This document shows, in pieces, positions 23,884 through 32,665 of a DNA stretch of 35,446 nt; position 1 is the stretch's first letter, and each line of letters starts with the position of its first letter. The DNA is from an uncultured Spartobacteria bacterium. Lineage in GTDB: Bacteria > Verrucomicrobiota > Verrucomicrobiia > Chthoniobacterales > UBA6821. Under the pieces are notes generated by a model. That model saw only the letters and a program-made list of their open reading frames with translations. It was not told the DNA's origin and did no database searches. The stretch is taken from positions 1 through 35,446 of the forward strand of contig CAINEX010000001.1 of assembly GCA_903847935.1 (NCBI GenBank). Direction: 5' to 3'. The position numbers and the translations under genes were made by a program.

Positions 23884-25047
23884 ATGGCTCTACCCATTGC
23901 CCAACAGATCGCTGCACGCTCCTTTCCTCCCTTTAGTTTGGAACGTCTTTTAAAAACAACGTTCGCACCCAAGGCAGGCCAACGGCTCTGTATCCTGATC
24001 GACTTGGAAAATCCCTCCGAAATCAAAGACTTCGCTTTCCTCAGGAATCCTGCACTCACCATTCAGAAGCATGCCGTGGAGTCTTTCCTTAAGCCCCTCA
24101 ACTCCGAGATCCTGCCCAAGATGGGACTTAAGGGTGGAGAAATCTACGCCTACAAGCTGACCGGGGGGAGCAACCTTGATCTGCCGGACGAGGCCTTTGA
24201 TCCTTCAGGCAAACAGGTCAGCCTCTCAAAGGATGTTTATCCCAACTATGATATCATCCTCTGCATCTCGACCTACTCGGCAACAGCACCGCTGACCGCT
24301 TTTGCCAAGCAGTATGGATTCCGGGGGGCAACGCTCCACGGGGTGAATGAAGTCATCCTCTCGAGCGGCTTGGCCGTCGACTACGACGAGGTGAGCGTCG
24401 AGGCAGAAAAGCTGCGCCTCGGGGTCACCAAAGCCGACTGGGTGGAGATCGAGTTCGGCTGCGAGGGGAAAAACTATACCCTTCGCCTTCTTCTCAACGG
24501 ACAGGAGGCTCAAAAGAGTCACGGACTTTGCCGGGGTGACGAGCCTGATGTCGCGAATCTTCCGGCTGGAGAGGTCTACTTTGTGCCGGAGGGGGCGGAG
24601 GGTGAATTCCCCTTCAAATACGAGGATGGCACTCTGGGCAAGATGAGTGTCACTGGCGGACGCATCGTGAAAGCCGAACTGATCAGGGGGAGTGCCGCCA
24701 CGATCGCCGAACATAACGCCAAACTGCTCTCCGACCCGGTCACGGGTGAACTTGGTGAACTTGGCCTCGGGACACAGCTCCTCCCCGTCAGTGGACGCGA
24801 TATCCAGGACGAGAAGGTGCGCGGAACCATTCATGTGGCCACCGGTCGCAGCGACCATCTCGGAGGTCACTTGGTTCCCTCCATGTTTGCCGAGAAGAGC
24901 CACGCCACGCACGACGATATCCTTTTTGCTCCGCACAAAACACCGGAGATCTTGGTCAAACAGGTCCGGATGAAGCGTGGTGTCCAGCAGGAGATCCTGA
25001 TCGAGAACTACGAGCCCTCCGAGTACACGAACAGCCTGGTGGCTTAA
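23884..25047 (+). CDS. M29-type (thermophilic) metallo-aminopeptidase
   Basis: A 387-residue cytoplasmic protein with the ordered metal-binding motifs of the M29 family: NLPAGEVYFVPEG (Glu230), GELGLGTQ (Glu292), DEKVRGTIHVATG (His317) and SHATHDDILF (His343, Asp345). These bind two metal ions that activate water to remove N-terminal residues from peptides. The N-terminal part (20-170) is more diverged than in typical M29 enzymes. There is no signal peptide. The gene stands alone with a strong terminator 42 bases after its stop. The upstream 210 bases show no clear promoter hexamers to me. Confidence 0.83.
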   Translation: MALPIAQQIAARSFPPFSLERLLKTTFAPKAGQRLCILIDLENPSEIKDFAFLRNPALTIQKHAVESFLKPLNSEILPKMGLKGGEIYAYKLTGGSNLDLPDEAFDPSGKQVSLSKDVYPNYDIILCISTYSATAPLTAFAKQYGFRGATLHGVNEVILSSGLAVDYDEVSVEAEKLRLGVTKADWVEIEFGCEGKNYTLRLLLNGQEAQKSHGLCRGDEPDVANLPAGEVYFVPEGAEGEFPFKYEDGTLGKMSVTGGRIVKAELIRGSAATIAEHNAKLLSDPVTGELGELGLGTQLLPVSGRDIQDEKVRGTIHVATGRSDHLGGHLVPSMFAEKSHATHDDILFAPHKTPEILVKQVRMKRGVQQEILIENYEPSEYTNSLVA

Positions 25048-25089
25048 CGAACGCATCGCGGTTAGGTCCGCGGCAGAAATATCATTTAT

Positions 25090-25121
25090 GGGCTCTTTCT
25101 TTGGGAAAGAGCCCTTTTTTT
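25090..25121 (+). terminator. Rho-independent terminator of the aminopeptidase gene
   Basis: GGGCTCTTTC and GAAAGAGCCC form a perfect 10-bp stem around a 5-base loop, followed by seven T residues on the plus strand. It sits between the M29 peptidase stop (25047) and the next gene. Confidence 0.92.
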
Positions 25122-25151
25122 CTGAAACGTTTGAGCGTACAGATTGATTCC

Positions 25152-26060
25152 ATGAGTCCAACGGCAAAAATCCTCTTAGTGACTCCCATCGCCCTGATGT
25201 TTATTGCATCACCTGTCACACAGGCCGTGGTCAATGTTCCGTATCCTTCCGGAACACCTTATTACAACACGACGGACGCGATCACCACCTCCGACTCAGG
25301 ATGGTCCTCGGGATGGGGGACCGGAAACACAAACGATGGTTGGGCCTACGTCGGGCAGGTTAATGGAGCCAGTGGTGTCTATTTAGGTAATGGGTGGGTA
25401 CTGACAGCCGCTCACGTTGGAGCAGGTAATTTTACGCTGGCAGGCAATACTTATGATACCACAGGGTTTGTATACACGGACTTTGCAACAACAATTAACA
25501 ACATTAAATATAATGCTGATCTTTCACTTTTTCAAGTCAGCACGGTAGCGAACAATGGCTTTACACTCAATCTTCCAAACTTGATCCTTGCATCAAACTC
25601 ACCGACTTATTTCAACACCTACACTCAATCTAACAATCTTTCCCAAAGCCAGATTGTAATGATCGGTTATGGCGGAGGGCTCGGAGAATCTTGGGGAGTG
25701 AACAATGCTACCGCTATCAACCAAGGAGTTGAGGTGGTTTCTTTCGATACAATAGATTTTTCAACCCTCTACGGGAGTACAAATTCTGGTAGTGTCAGCA
25801 TCACCAACACTGCAGTGTTGGTAGGTGGAGACTCTGGTGGAGGAGACTTCATGAGTGTTGGCAATAAATGGCAACTTGCTGGAATTAACGAGGCTGTAGA
25901 TACTAGCAATAATTCTTCCTACATGGTTCAATTGAATGTTTATTCAGCCACGATCAAATCGGTTATGGCATCAGTCCCAGAGCCATTCGATGTAAACCTG
26001 ATAGCCCTAGGCGGCTTCTTGATATTAGTTACCACCATCAAAAGACGCAGCACCACCTGA
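25152..26060 (+). CDS. PEP-CTERM trypsin-like serine protease
   Basis: A 302-residue exported protein. The signal peptide is the hydrophobic stretch ILLVTPIALMFIASPVTQA. The chymotrypsin-fold triad is visible: His in GNGWVLTAAHVG, Asp in YNADLSLFQV, and Ser in LVGGDSGGGDF. The C-terminus is a PEP-CTERM signal: SVPEP, a hydrophobic helix (LIALGGFLILVTTI) and KRR. It should be cleaved by an exosortase and held in the envelope or exopolysaccharide. Asn, Ser and Thr content is high and the middle of the gene is more AT-rich than its neighbours, so transfer is possible. ATG 25152 follows the terminator; an in-frame ATG at 25101 lies inside that hairpin and is rejected. The stop is inside an 11-bp tandem repeat. 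Confidence 0.88.
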   Translation: MSPTAKILLVTPIALMFIASPVTQAVVNVPYPSGTPYYNTTDAITTSDSGWSSGWGTGNTNDGWAYVGQVNGASGVYLGNGWVLTAAHVGAGNFTLAGNTYDTTGFVYTDFATTINNIKYNADLSLFQVSTVANNGFTLNLPNLILASNSPTYFNTYTQSNNLSQSQIVMIGYGGGLGESWGVNNATAINQGVEVVSFDTIDFSTLYGSTNSGSVSITNTAVLVGGDSGGGDFMSVGNKWQLAGINEAVDTSNNSSYMVQLNVYSATIKSVMASVPEPFDVNLIALGGFLILVTTIKRRSTT

Positions 26061-26112
26061 TCACCACCTGATCACCACCTGATCACCACCTGATCACCAC
26101 CTGATCACCACC
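26051..26112. repeat. 11-bp tandem repeat (CACCACCTGAT), about 5.6 copies
   Basis: Five exact copies of CACCACCTGAT (26051-26105) and a partial sixth. Each junction creates the palindrome TGATCA. The repeat spans the stop of the protease gene (26058-26060) and the stop of the convergent dapL gene (26105-26107), so it supplies both stop codons and repeats stops on both strands. Confidence 0.95.
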
Positions 26113-27364
26113 GCATCGCCTTGATGCGCGTGGCCGCCTCAATGGCCTTCTCACGGCTATTGAAGGCCGAGATGCGGAAGTATCCCTCGCCGGCACGGCC
26201 GAAGCCACTGCCGGGAGTGACGACGATGTTCGCCTCTTGCAGCACCCGGTCGAAGATCTGCCAACTTGTCAGTCCTTCCGGTCCCCCCTGCACAGCTGGA
26301 GGCCCTTTGACCCAGATGTAGGGTGCATTCTCACCCCCATAGACCTTCAACCCGCAGGAGGCCGCAGCCTCGCGGAGAATCTTTGCATTGCCCATGTAGT
26401 GCTCGACCAGTGAAGCCACCTCAGCCTTCCCCTGATCAGTGTAAAGGGCCGCCGCACCTTGCTGGGTGACATAGCTGACCCCGTTGAATTTGGTCGTGAA
26501 GCGGCGGTGCCAGAGCGGATGAATCGGGCGACGCACCCCATCGGCGGAGAGAGCGGTGACGGTCTTGGGAACCACCGTGAAGGCACAGCGCGTTCCGGTG
26601 AAGCCGCCGTTCTTGGAGAAACTGCGGAACTCAATGGCACACTCGCGTGCCCCGGGAATTTCATAGATCGAACGGGGCACCGAGGGATCGCTGATATACG
26701 CCTCGTAGGCGGCATCATAGAGAAGGATCGATCCATGCTTCCGGGCATAGGCAACCCAGGCCTCAAGTTGCACCCTGCTAGCCACCGCGCCTGTGGGGTT
26801 GTTGGGGAAGCAAAGATAGACAATATCCGCTTTCTCCTCGGGGAGCGCGGGGACGAAGCCGTTCTCCTCATTACACTCAAGGTAGAGAATGCCTTCGTAG
26901 GAACCGTCTTCATTGGCATCACCCGTATGACCGGCCATGACATTCGTGTCGACATAGACCGGGTAGACCGGATCCATCACGGCGATCGTGTTGTCGTCAC
27001 CAAGGATGTCGAGGATTGCTCCGCCGTCGCATTTTGAGCCATCCGAGACGAAGATCTCGTCATCGGCGACATCGAGCCCCCGATTGCGGTAGTCATTCGT
27101 CGCGATTGCGGTGCGAAGAAACTCATATCCCTGCTCGGGACCGTAGCCATGGAATCCCTCACGCGTTCCCATCTCATTGATGGCGGCATGCATCGCCTCC
27201 CGTACCGCGAGGGGAAGGGGCTCCGTCACATCACCGATGCCGCAGCGGATCATCCGCGCGGAGGCTTCGGGATTTGCCTCGTTGAAGGCCTTCACCCGCC
27301 GCGCGATCTCGGGGAAAAGATATCCGGCCTTGAGTTTGAGATAATTGGAGTTGAGCGTCGCCAT
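26105..27364 (-). CDS. dapL: LL-diaminopimelate aminotransferase
   Basis: A 419-residue class I/II PLP aminotransferase making LL-diaminopimelate directly from tetrahydrodipicolinate for lysine and peptidoglycan. The N-terminus [19 protein letters not shown] is the DapL signature. [48 protein letters not shown] and the PLP lysine in [13 protein letters not shown] (Lys251) are all present, and RISAFN near the end holds the substrate-carboxylate arginine. ATG 27364 matches the family start; one further ATG is at 27376. This route is known in Chlamydiae, Verrucomicrobia, plants and some other bacteria, and replaces DapD/C/E. Its last codons are encoded beside the tandem repeat. Confidence 0.96.
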   Translation of the reverse strand: MATLNSNYLKLKAGYLFPEIARRVKAFNEANPEASARMIRCGIGDVTEPLPLAVREAMHAAINEMGTREGFHGYGPEQGYEFLRTAIATNDYRNRGLDVADDEIFVSDGSKCDGGAILDILGDDNTIAVMDPVYPVYVDTNVMAGHTGDANEDGSYEGILYLECNEENGFVPALPEEKADIVYLCFPNNPTGAVASRVQLEAWVAYARKHGSILLYDAAYEAYISDPSVPRSIYEIPGARECAIEFRSFSKNGGFTGTRCAFTVVPKTVTALSADGVRRPIHPLWHRRFTTKFNGVSYVTQQGAAALYTDQGKAEVASLVEHYMGNAKILREAAASCGLKVYGGENAPYIWVKGPPAVQGGPEGLTSWQIFDRVLQEANIVVTPGSGFGRAGEGYFRISAFNSREKAIEAATRIKAMRW

Positions 27365-27435
27365 AGTGGGTCCCATGAAAGGGAAAATTCCGCGCCGTTT
27401 CCAGCGCTAGGTTCATGATTTTTGATCGCTGGGAC

Positions 27436-28536
27436 TTACCGGTCGACGCGGGCTCCGCCACCGGCCGCCAACTTCTTTACTTCGGCAAGCGAGGCCATCG
27501 ACGTATCACCGGGCGTGGTCATTGCCAGCGCCCCGTGGGCGGCACCCAGATTCACGGCATCCTGCGGGTCACCACTGGTGAGGAATCCATAGATCAGCCC
27601 CGAGGCAAAGCTGTCACCTCCCCCGACACGATCCATGATCTCAAGGTCAGGATAGTGGGTCGACTCGTAAAACTTACCGCCTGCCCAGCAGATGGCTCCC
27701 CAGTCATTGATTGTGGCGCTCTTGACGCCGCGCATCGTGGTCGCGACCACCTTGAAGTTGGGATAGGCCTTCACCGCCTCCGCGATCATCGCCTTGAAGC
27801 TGTCGAGTTCGAGATTCGTTAGGTTGTGATCCGTGCCCTTGACCTCCAGTCCCAGGCAGGCGGTGAAGTCCTCCTCGTTACCGATCATCACGTCGACGTT
27901 GCGGGCGATGCGGCGGTTGACCTCCCTGGCCTTCTCCATCCCACCGATCCCTTTCCAGAGCGAGGGCCGGTAGTTCAAGTCATACGAGACGATGACACCA
28001 TGGCGGTGGGCGGCCTCCGTGGCCTCAATCACGACATCCGCCGTGCTCTCACTGAGAGCGGCGAAGATGCCTCCGGTATGAAACCAGCGGGCACCGAGCG
28101 TGCCGAAAATATGATCCCAGTCGAAGTCGCCTCTCTTGATCTGCGAGGCGGCCGTGTTGCCACGGTCTGAGATGCCCACTGCACCACGCACCCCGAAACC
28201 TCGCTCCGTGAAGTTCAATCCATTGCGGACCGAACGTCCGATCCCGTCGTATGGAACCCACTTCAACATCGAGGCATCGACGCCACCCTGCAGGATGAGA
28301 TCCTCGACAAGCCTTCCAGCATCATTGTCGGCAAAAGCGCTCAGGAGGGCCGTTTGGAGACCAAAACAACGGCGCAGTCCCCGGGCCACGTTGTATTCAC
28401 CCCCTCCCTCCCAGGCACGGAAGCTGCGGGCCGTCTTGATCCTCCCCTCGCCCGGGCAGAGCCGGAGCATCACCTCTCCGAGTGAGATTTCATCGAATCG
28501 GCATTTGTCAGCGGGTCGGAGAATCAGGATGGGCAT
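27436..28536 (-). CDS. kdgK: PfkB-family sugar kinase, probable 2-keto-3-deoxygluconate kinase
   Basis: A 366-residue ribokinase-fold enzyme. The N-terminal segment ISLGEVMLRLCPGEGRIKTARSF and the glycine motif WEGGGEYNVARGL resemble KDG kinases. The C-terminal PfkB signature is VGGGDSFASGLIYG, with catalytic Asp308; the more usual form is GAGD. It phosphorylates KDG to KDPG with ATP in the cytoplasm. That product step joins the uronate operon at 1964-11688 to the Entner-Doudoroff route; a KDPG aldolase is not in the window. ATG 28536 is used; the frame continues to a start at 28611 that adds a His-rich stretch unlike the family. It lies downstream of the glycosyltransferase gene and 71 bases before dapL. 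Confidence 0.85.
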   Translation of the reverse strand: MPILILRPADKCRFDEISLGEVMLRLCPGEGRIKTARSFRAWEGGGEYNVARGLRRCFGLQTALLSAFADNDAGRLVEDLILQGGVDASMLKWVPYDGIGRSVRNGLNFTERGFGVRGAVGISDRGNTAASQIKRGDFDWDHIFGTLGARWFHTGGIFAALSESTADVVIEATEAAHRHGVIVSYDLNYRPSLWKGIGGMEKAREVNRRIARNVDVMIGNEEDFTACLGLEVKGTDHNLTNLELDSFKAMIAEAVKAYPNFKVVATTMRGVKSATINDWGAICWAGGKFYESTHYPDLEIMDRVGGGDSFASGLIYGFLTSGDPQDAVNLGAAHGALAMTTPGDTSMASLAEVKKLAAGGGARVDR

Positions 28537-28621
28537 GATGGATTTGGGGTATGATGAATCATGGATCAGGTGGTGGTGGTTGACAATTCCAAGTGAGAGA
28601 TTTGAAATCACGCGTCTTCGC

Positions 28622-29878
28622 CTAGCCCAGCGAGCTACGCGTGGCTCCGGAGTAGATGCGCCCCTTCCATCGCACTCCCTTGATCCTGCAGAGCCTCCAG
28701 CTGTTCATCGCTATCAGGAGGGACAGCAGCATGGCAAAGGGATGCGCTGCAAATCCCAGCCATGAAGTACGGAAACGCAGGGTTAGCAGGAAACGCATCG
28801 CCATGATCAGCATTACACCCGTCAGGGAGACGACTCCGAACCCACGGCCACACCCATCGGTGAGAACGAGTGCCATGGCCAATGCAGGAAAGGGGAGCAG
28901 AAAGAGCAGGCTGACCATGAAACCAAAAAAGAGAAATCCCCCGCTCGACTCCTCAAAGACGGGACGAAGGTTCTTGGAAAACCCTTCCCAAACTTCCTCA
29001 AATCCGGAGTACATCCTGCACTTCAGGATCCCGATCCCATCGGCATTAATCAGGCGCATCCCATCGCCGGTCCGTGAGGCGACCCGGCGACCGAATGCAA
29101 TGTCTTCGACGAGATGATCCTTGAGGGCCTCATGACCCCCGAGATCATGGTAGGCATCCCTCCGGAAGAGCAGGAACTGCCCGTTGGCGGCACCCATGGA
29201 GGCCAGACGGGAACGTGAGAGGCCCCATCGCGCGGCACGCTCTGGTCGCGCCTGAAGGAGTGAGAGCAAAGGAAAGGGCTGGAATGCCATGAAGAGAAGG
29301 TAGCCCAGAGGGATGACCAGCTTCTCGGACCAGGTGCCGGTGATCTGATCCGGCCAGATCGAGAGTAGGTCGGCCCGCGTAGCGCTGGAGTGTGCGAGAG
29401 CCGCCTGCAAACATCCGGACCCGTGAATGGTATCGGCATCGGTGAAAAGCAGATGGGAGCTCTCCGGATCCGCAGCCAGACCAAGCTGATGGCAGGCCCA
29501 GTTCTTGCCGACCCAGCCCTCGGGTAACTCTTCTCCAAGGAGCAGTCTCAGGCGACTACCCGGCTCCTCCCTGAAGCCAAGCTCGCGGGCAATGCGCGCG
29601 GTCCCGTCAGTCGATCTGTCATCCAGCAGGATGATTTCCCGTGCTGGGGGCTCCTGCGCCATCAGGGAGACGAGGCACTCCCTGATCCGTCGCTCTTCGT
29701 TCCTGGCCGGCACGAGCACGGAGAGATCCAACCGCTTTCCTTCTCCGGAAGTTGGCGGTGGACCGACCCTCCTGAGCAAGCGCATGTTGAGGAGACAGTT
29801 CAGCAGGCAAAGCCACAATAGCGGAACGATGAGCCACTCGAGAAATGTCCCGATCAGGCTAACGAAGTTCCCGGGCAC
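28622..29878 (-). CDS. Membrane-associated GT2-family glycosyltransferase
   Basis: A 418-residue protein with an N-terminal helix (about 13-32), a GT-A domain (about 50-300) and three or four C-terminal hydrophobic segments (about 300-390). The nucleotide-sugar motifs are SVLVPARNEERRI, LLDDRSTDGT, the metal-binding FTDADT, and the acceptor-side VEDIAFGRRV. The overall form, including WVGKNWACHQL and MGAANGQFLLFRRDAY, is like CrtQ or HpnB-type enzymes that glycosylate carotenoid or hopanoid lipids, but no such biosynthetic genes are nearby. The start is a GTG at 29878, which is needed to include the first helix; the first ATG, at 29785, would remove it. Confidence 0.84.
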   Translation of the reverse strand: MPGNFVSLIGTFLEWLIVPLLWLCLLNCLLNMRLLRRVGPPPTSGEGKRLDLSVLVPARNEERRIRECLVSLMAQEPPAREIILLDDRSTDGTARIARELGFREEPGSRLRLLLGEELPEGWVGKNWACHQLGLAADPESSHLLFTDADTIHGSGCLQAALAHSSATRADLLSIWPDQITGTWSEKLVIPLGYLLFMAFQPFPLLSLLQARPERAARWGLSRSRLASMGAANGQFLLFRRDAYHDLGGHEALKDHLVEDIAFGRRVASRTGDGMRLINADGIGILKCRMYSGFEEVWEGFSKNLRPVFEESSGGFLFFGFMVSLLFLLPFPALAMALVLTDGCGRGFGVVSLTGVMLIMAMRFLLTLRFRTSWLGFAAHPFAMLLSLLIAMNSWRLCRIKGVRWKGRIYSGATRSSLG

Positions 29879-29939
29879 GATGGGAAGGCTTCCTTGGGGA
29901 ATGGATATCGGAAGCTAGCGCAACAGTCTCCCGTCAGGC

Positions 29940-30773
29940 CTAGCTCTCCTCAGCCGAGACCTTCTTTTTCCGGTGATGAGGCGTGGCGGAAGGCGAAGGA
30001 CTTGGAGAAGCCGTGGACGTGGCATCAGTCGGCGGGAGGACTGGGATCGTGGGCTCGACCCTCACCTGCTCAAGACGACGCAGGTAGGCGGAATGCATTG
30101 TGTCTATCCAGTCGGAGAGGGATGAATCGATTTTCTTCATCCGCTTGGCCAGGAGATCGTAGTAGCGACGCAGAGCCTGGCGCTTTCCCTCGTCGGTCTT
30201 GGCCTTCTCGCTCTTTTCAAGCAGGGAGGCCACATCCTCATCCTTATCCGCTTTGACTTTCACGGTGTAGTAGCGGGCCTTCTGTTCCTGACGCTGCTTC
30301 TCCTCGTTGCCTGCCGAATTGACCGGCGAGGGCTGCTCTGGCTCCATCGGAGGGGGGATGAGCGAGTTTGGGTCGCTGGCGGGAGGATTCTGCCCCGGCG
30401 ATCCCATTCCGGAATCAGGTGCCGGAGCCGAAGGGTCATTTGTTGCTGGCGCACTCTGTGGATTGGGGTCATTGGGGGCAACATTCGTCGCCGTGGGATC
30501 TGTCACGGGAGTATTGGTGGCGGCGACTTGCTCGGGCGTTGCGCTGCCCTGCCCCTCGGGAGCAAAGAGTGATGGCGCCGGCGTGGCGGCCGGGGCCGAA
30601 CTATCCTGAATCTGCAGCGGGGCATTCGTCACGGCGGCATTGGTCGCCGCATCGGGATTCGGTGGCGTATTCGGGGTAACGGCGTTCGATGCAGTCTGGT
30701 CCTCGGCGTGCGTGACGGAGAGAAAAAGTCCGAAGAAGATGGTCGGCAGGCAGGAAAGGAATCGGAATTTCAT
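29940..30773 (-). CDS. Secreted Pro/Ala/Asn/Thr-rich protein with a charged helical domain
   Basis: A 277-residue protein of unknown function. A signal peptide (FLSCLPTIFFGLFLSVTHA) leads into about 120 residues of low-complexity sequence rich in Pro, Ala, Thr and Asn with no cysteine. Residues about 145-245 are highly charged and helical (EEKQRQEQKARYYTVKVKADKDEDV, then SLLEKSEKAKTDEGKRQALRR), perhaps a coiled coil. The end is a Ser/Pro stretch and a basic HHRKKK tail. ATG 30773 is the start that gives the signal peptide; the frame continues open to 31124 across the divergent pabB gene and that part is a shadow. A periplasmic linker or cell-envelope protein is likely. Confidence 0.75.
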   Translation of the reverse strand: MKFRFLSCLPTIFFGLFLSVTHAEDQTASNAVTPNTPPNPDAATNAAVTNAPLQIQDSSAPAATPAPSLFAPEGQGSATPEQVAATNTPVTDPTATNVAPNDPNPQSAPATNDPSAPAPDSGMGSPGQNPPASDPNSLIPPPMEPEQPSPVNSAGNEEKQRQEQKARYYTVKVKADKDEDVASLLEKSEKAKTDEGKRQALRRYYDLLAKRMKKIDSSLSDWIDTMHSAYLRRLEQVRVEPTIPVLPPTDATSTASPSPSPSATPHHRKKKVSAEES

Positions 30774-30876
30774 GGTTTGGTAGGGCAAAACGTCATGGTT
30801 TTCATAGACCAGACTCTTGCCAAGGAAACAAAAATGGGCGGTGATGGCAAGCGGTGCCCGCCAGCACTCGATTTTC

Positions 30877-32112
30877 ATGAATTCCGATCCCAGTACCATC
30901 GCCGGCAAATTTCCCAAGGAGCCCGCACCCTTGGAAGTGGCTGCAAACCTCTGCCACCGCAACGGATTTGCATGGCTGGACTCCTCCATCGAGGAGCAGG
31001 GAGGACTTTCAATCCTGGCATGCGAACCCGATCTGATCCTTGAGGGATCGGCCTTTGATCTGCCTCTGCTCGAGGTGGAACTGAACAAACGCGCCAAGAG
31101 TGGAGGGTGTGAGGATCTTACCAAGGGAGCCGCGATCGGTTCCTTCCGCTTTGATGGATCGTTCCGTTTTGCCTTTTATGACTCCCTGCTGATTTATGAC
31201 GGGGAGGAGTGGACTCAGCCACTGCATCACGTTTTGGCTGAAGCCAAGACCATGGAGCCACGTTCCTCATCCACGCGGGAGCAGCGGGTTGACTTCTACC
31301 CGGAGATCGACCCGGAAGACTACCACCAGATGGTTCGCAAGGCTCAGGAGTATATTGCGGCGGGCGACATCTATCAGGTCTGCCTCGCCCATCGCTTCTT
31401 GGCCCCGTTCACCGGTGATCCGTGGCCCCTCTACTTGGCCCTCCGGGAGGCCTCCCCTGCGCCGCACTCTGCCTATCTCCACCTTGGAGACGAGACCATC
31501 CTCTCCAGTTCACCGGAATGTTTCCTCAAGATCAGCGGCAGGCGGATCTCGACGCGCCCGATCAAGGGGACGCGTCCCAGACGGCAGGAGATCAACGAGG
31601 ATGAGAGGGAGTCGAGTGAACTGCTCTCTTCACCGAAAGAGATCGCCGAACTGATCATGATCACCGATCTGGAGAGGAACGATCTTGGAAGTGTCTGCGA
31701 ATTTGGAAGCGTGAAGACCCCTCACCTTCTGGAACTCGAGCGCTACGCCCAGGTGTTCCACCTTGTCTCGACCGTGGAAGGGACCCTTAGGAAAGAGGTC
31801 TCGCATGTCGCCGCGGTGGCGGCCTGTTTTCCGGGAGGATCGATCTCTGGCGCCCCAAAAAAGAGGGCCTTGGAAATTATCCACGAACTGGAACCGACCC
31901 CACGCGGACTCTTCACCGGGGCGATCGGCTACTTCGGTTATAATGGGGAGAGTCAGTTTAACATCGCCATCCGCACCATGGTCATCAAGGGCAACCGGGC
32001 CGAGTTCCATGTCGGAGCAGGGATCACCGCCGACTCTGTGCCGGAAAAGGAATGGGAGGAAACCCTCCACAAGGCGTCAGGGATTTTGAAAGCGGCTAAA
32101 ATCGGTCTCTAG
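30877..32112 (+). CDS. pabB: Aminodeoxychorismate synthase component I-like (chorismate-utilising)
   Basis: A 411-residue chorismate-binding enzyme. The N-terminal 140 residues are a TrpE/PabB N-domain; the C-terminal catalytic domain starts near DPEDYHQMVRKAQEYI. Motifs are GDIYQVCLAHR, ILSSSPECFLKI, RPIKGTRPR (the PIKGT lysine is the mark of PabB, where TrpE has PIAGT), ITDLERNDLG, FPGGSISGAPKKRALEII, and FTGAIGYFGYNGESQFNIAIR. It would make 4-amino-4-deoxychorismate for folate together with a glutamine amidotransferase not seen here. ATG 30877 is chosen since the upstream codons would overlap the promoter side of the divergent gene. It is 103 bases from the divergent secreted protein gene. 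Confidence 0.9.
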   Translation: MNSDPSTIAGKFPKEPAPLEVAANLCHRNGFAWLDSSIEEQGGLSILACEPDLILEGSAFDLPLLEVELNKRAKSGGCEDLTKGAAIGSFRFDGSFRFAFYDSLLIYDGEEWTQPLHHVLAEAKTMEPRSSSTREQRVDFYPEIDPEDYHQMVRKAQEYIAAGDIYQVCLAHRFLAPFTGDPWPLYLALREASPAPHSAYLHLGDETILSSSPECFLKISGRRISTRPIKGTRPRRQEINEDERESSELLSSPKEIAELIMITDLERNDLGSVCEFGSVKTPHLLELERYAQVFHLVSTVEGTLRKEVSHVAAVAACFPGGSISGAPKKRALEIIHELEPTPRGLFTGAIGYFGYNGESQFNIAIRTMVIKGNRAEFHVGAGITADSVPEKEWEETLHKASGILKAAKIGL

Positions 32113-32171
32113 TTTCTCCTGTTGCTTTGGAATCTCTACTAAATTTCCTGAAATTCCACCCTTACAAGGAA

Positions 32172-32197
32172 AACGGCCCGGATGAATCCGGGCCGTT
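32172..32197. terminator. GC-rich hairpin between convergent genes
   Basis: AACGGCCCGGA and TCCGGGCCGTT form an 11-bp perfect stem with a TGAA loop, and CAAGGAA/TTCCTTG beyond it can extend the stem past a two-base bulge. It lies between pabB (ends 32112) and the convergent RRM gene (ends 32231). No long T-run follows on either strand, so it may be a bidirectional terminator or a 3' stabilising hairpin. Confidence 0.6.
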
Positions 32198-32230
32198 CCT
32201 TGAAGAAAGTCTGCTGAAGACTTGGGGGAC

Positions 32231-32665
32231 TTAGCGGTAGTCCTGACGAGGACCACGATCCTCGTATCCGCCGCGGTCACGGCCTCCGCCGCCACCACCA
32301 TATCCACCGCCACCACCACGGTAGCCGCCGCCTCCGCCGCCTCCACCACGGTAGCCGCCGCCTCCGCCGCCTCCACCACCACGGTAGCCGCCGCCTCCGC
32401 CGCCTCCACCGCGAGGACGATCCTCCATCGGACGGGCTTCGTTGACAGTGAGATTGCGGCCGCCCATGTCGGCGCCGCTGAGAGCCGTGATCGCCGCACG
32501 ACCTTCGTCGTCGGTGCTCATGGTGATAAATCCGAATCCGCGTGAACGGCCGGTGGTGCGGTCCATCATGACGATAGCGTCCGTGACAGTGCCGTGTGCG
32601 CCGAAAACCTCGCGGAGGTCGGCGTCTGTTGCTGAGAAGGGAAGATTCCCGATATATAACTTCAT
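32231..32665 (-). CDS. Glycine-rich RRM RNA-binding protein
   Basis: A 144-residue protein. Residues 1-78 are a single RNA recognition motif with RNP2 LYIGNLPF (3-10) and RNP1 RGFGFITM (42-49). Residues 85-144 are almost pure glycine with Tyr-Arg spacers (YRGGGGG repeats) and end RDRGGYEDRGPRQDYR, an RGG-like tail. The architecture is that of the cold-inducible glycine-rich RNA-binding proteins of cyanobacteria and plants, which act as RNA chaperones. ATG 32665 begins exactly at the RRM. The glycine region is encoded by three identical 30-bp units. A single gene with its own leader of up to 290 bases, suggesting independent regulation, perhaps by temperature. Confidence 0.92.
   Translation of the reverse strand: MKLYIGNLPFSATDADLREVFGAHGTVTDAIVMMDRTTGRSRGFGFITMSTDDEGRAAITALSGADMGGRNLTVNEARPMEDRPRGGGGGGGGYRGGGGGGGGGYRGGGGGGGGYRGGGGGYGGGGGGRDRGGYEDRGPRQDYR
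32315..32407. repeat. Three identical 30-bp units in the RRM gene
   Basis: Three perfect copies of a 30-bp unit beginning ACCACGGTAGCC occur at 32315-32344, 32345-32374 and 32378-32407, with a 3-base ACC insertion before the third. They code for the YRGGGGGGGG blocks of the glycine-rich tail. Exact DNA identity suggests recent slippage or unequal recombination. Confidence 0.9.

Noticed and set aside
24226-25167. Minus-strand open frame of 313 codons
   Set aside because: Antisense to the M29 aminopeptidase and crossing its terminator; no domain visible.
26051-26112. Short CRISPR-like array
   Set aside because: The units are 11 bp and directly abutting with no spacers.
30774-31124. N-terminal extension of the Pro/Ala-rich protein
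   Set aside because: It would run into the divergent pabB gene and bury the signal peptide; ATG 30773 is the sensible start.
32222-32545. Plus-strand Ala/Thr/Val-rich frame
   Set aside because: Complement of the glycine-rich tail of the RRM gene; low-complexity artefact.
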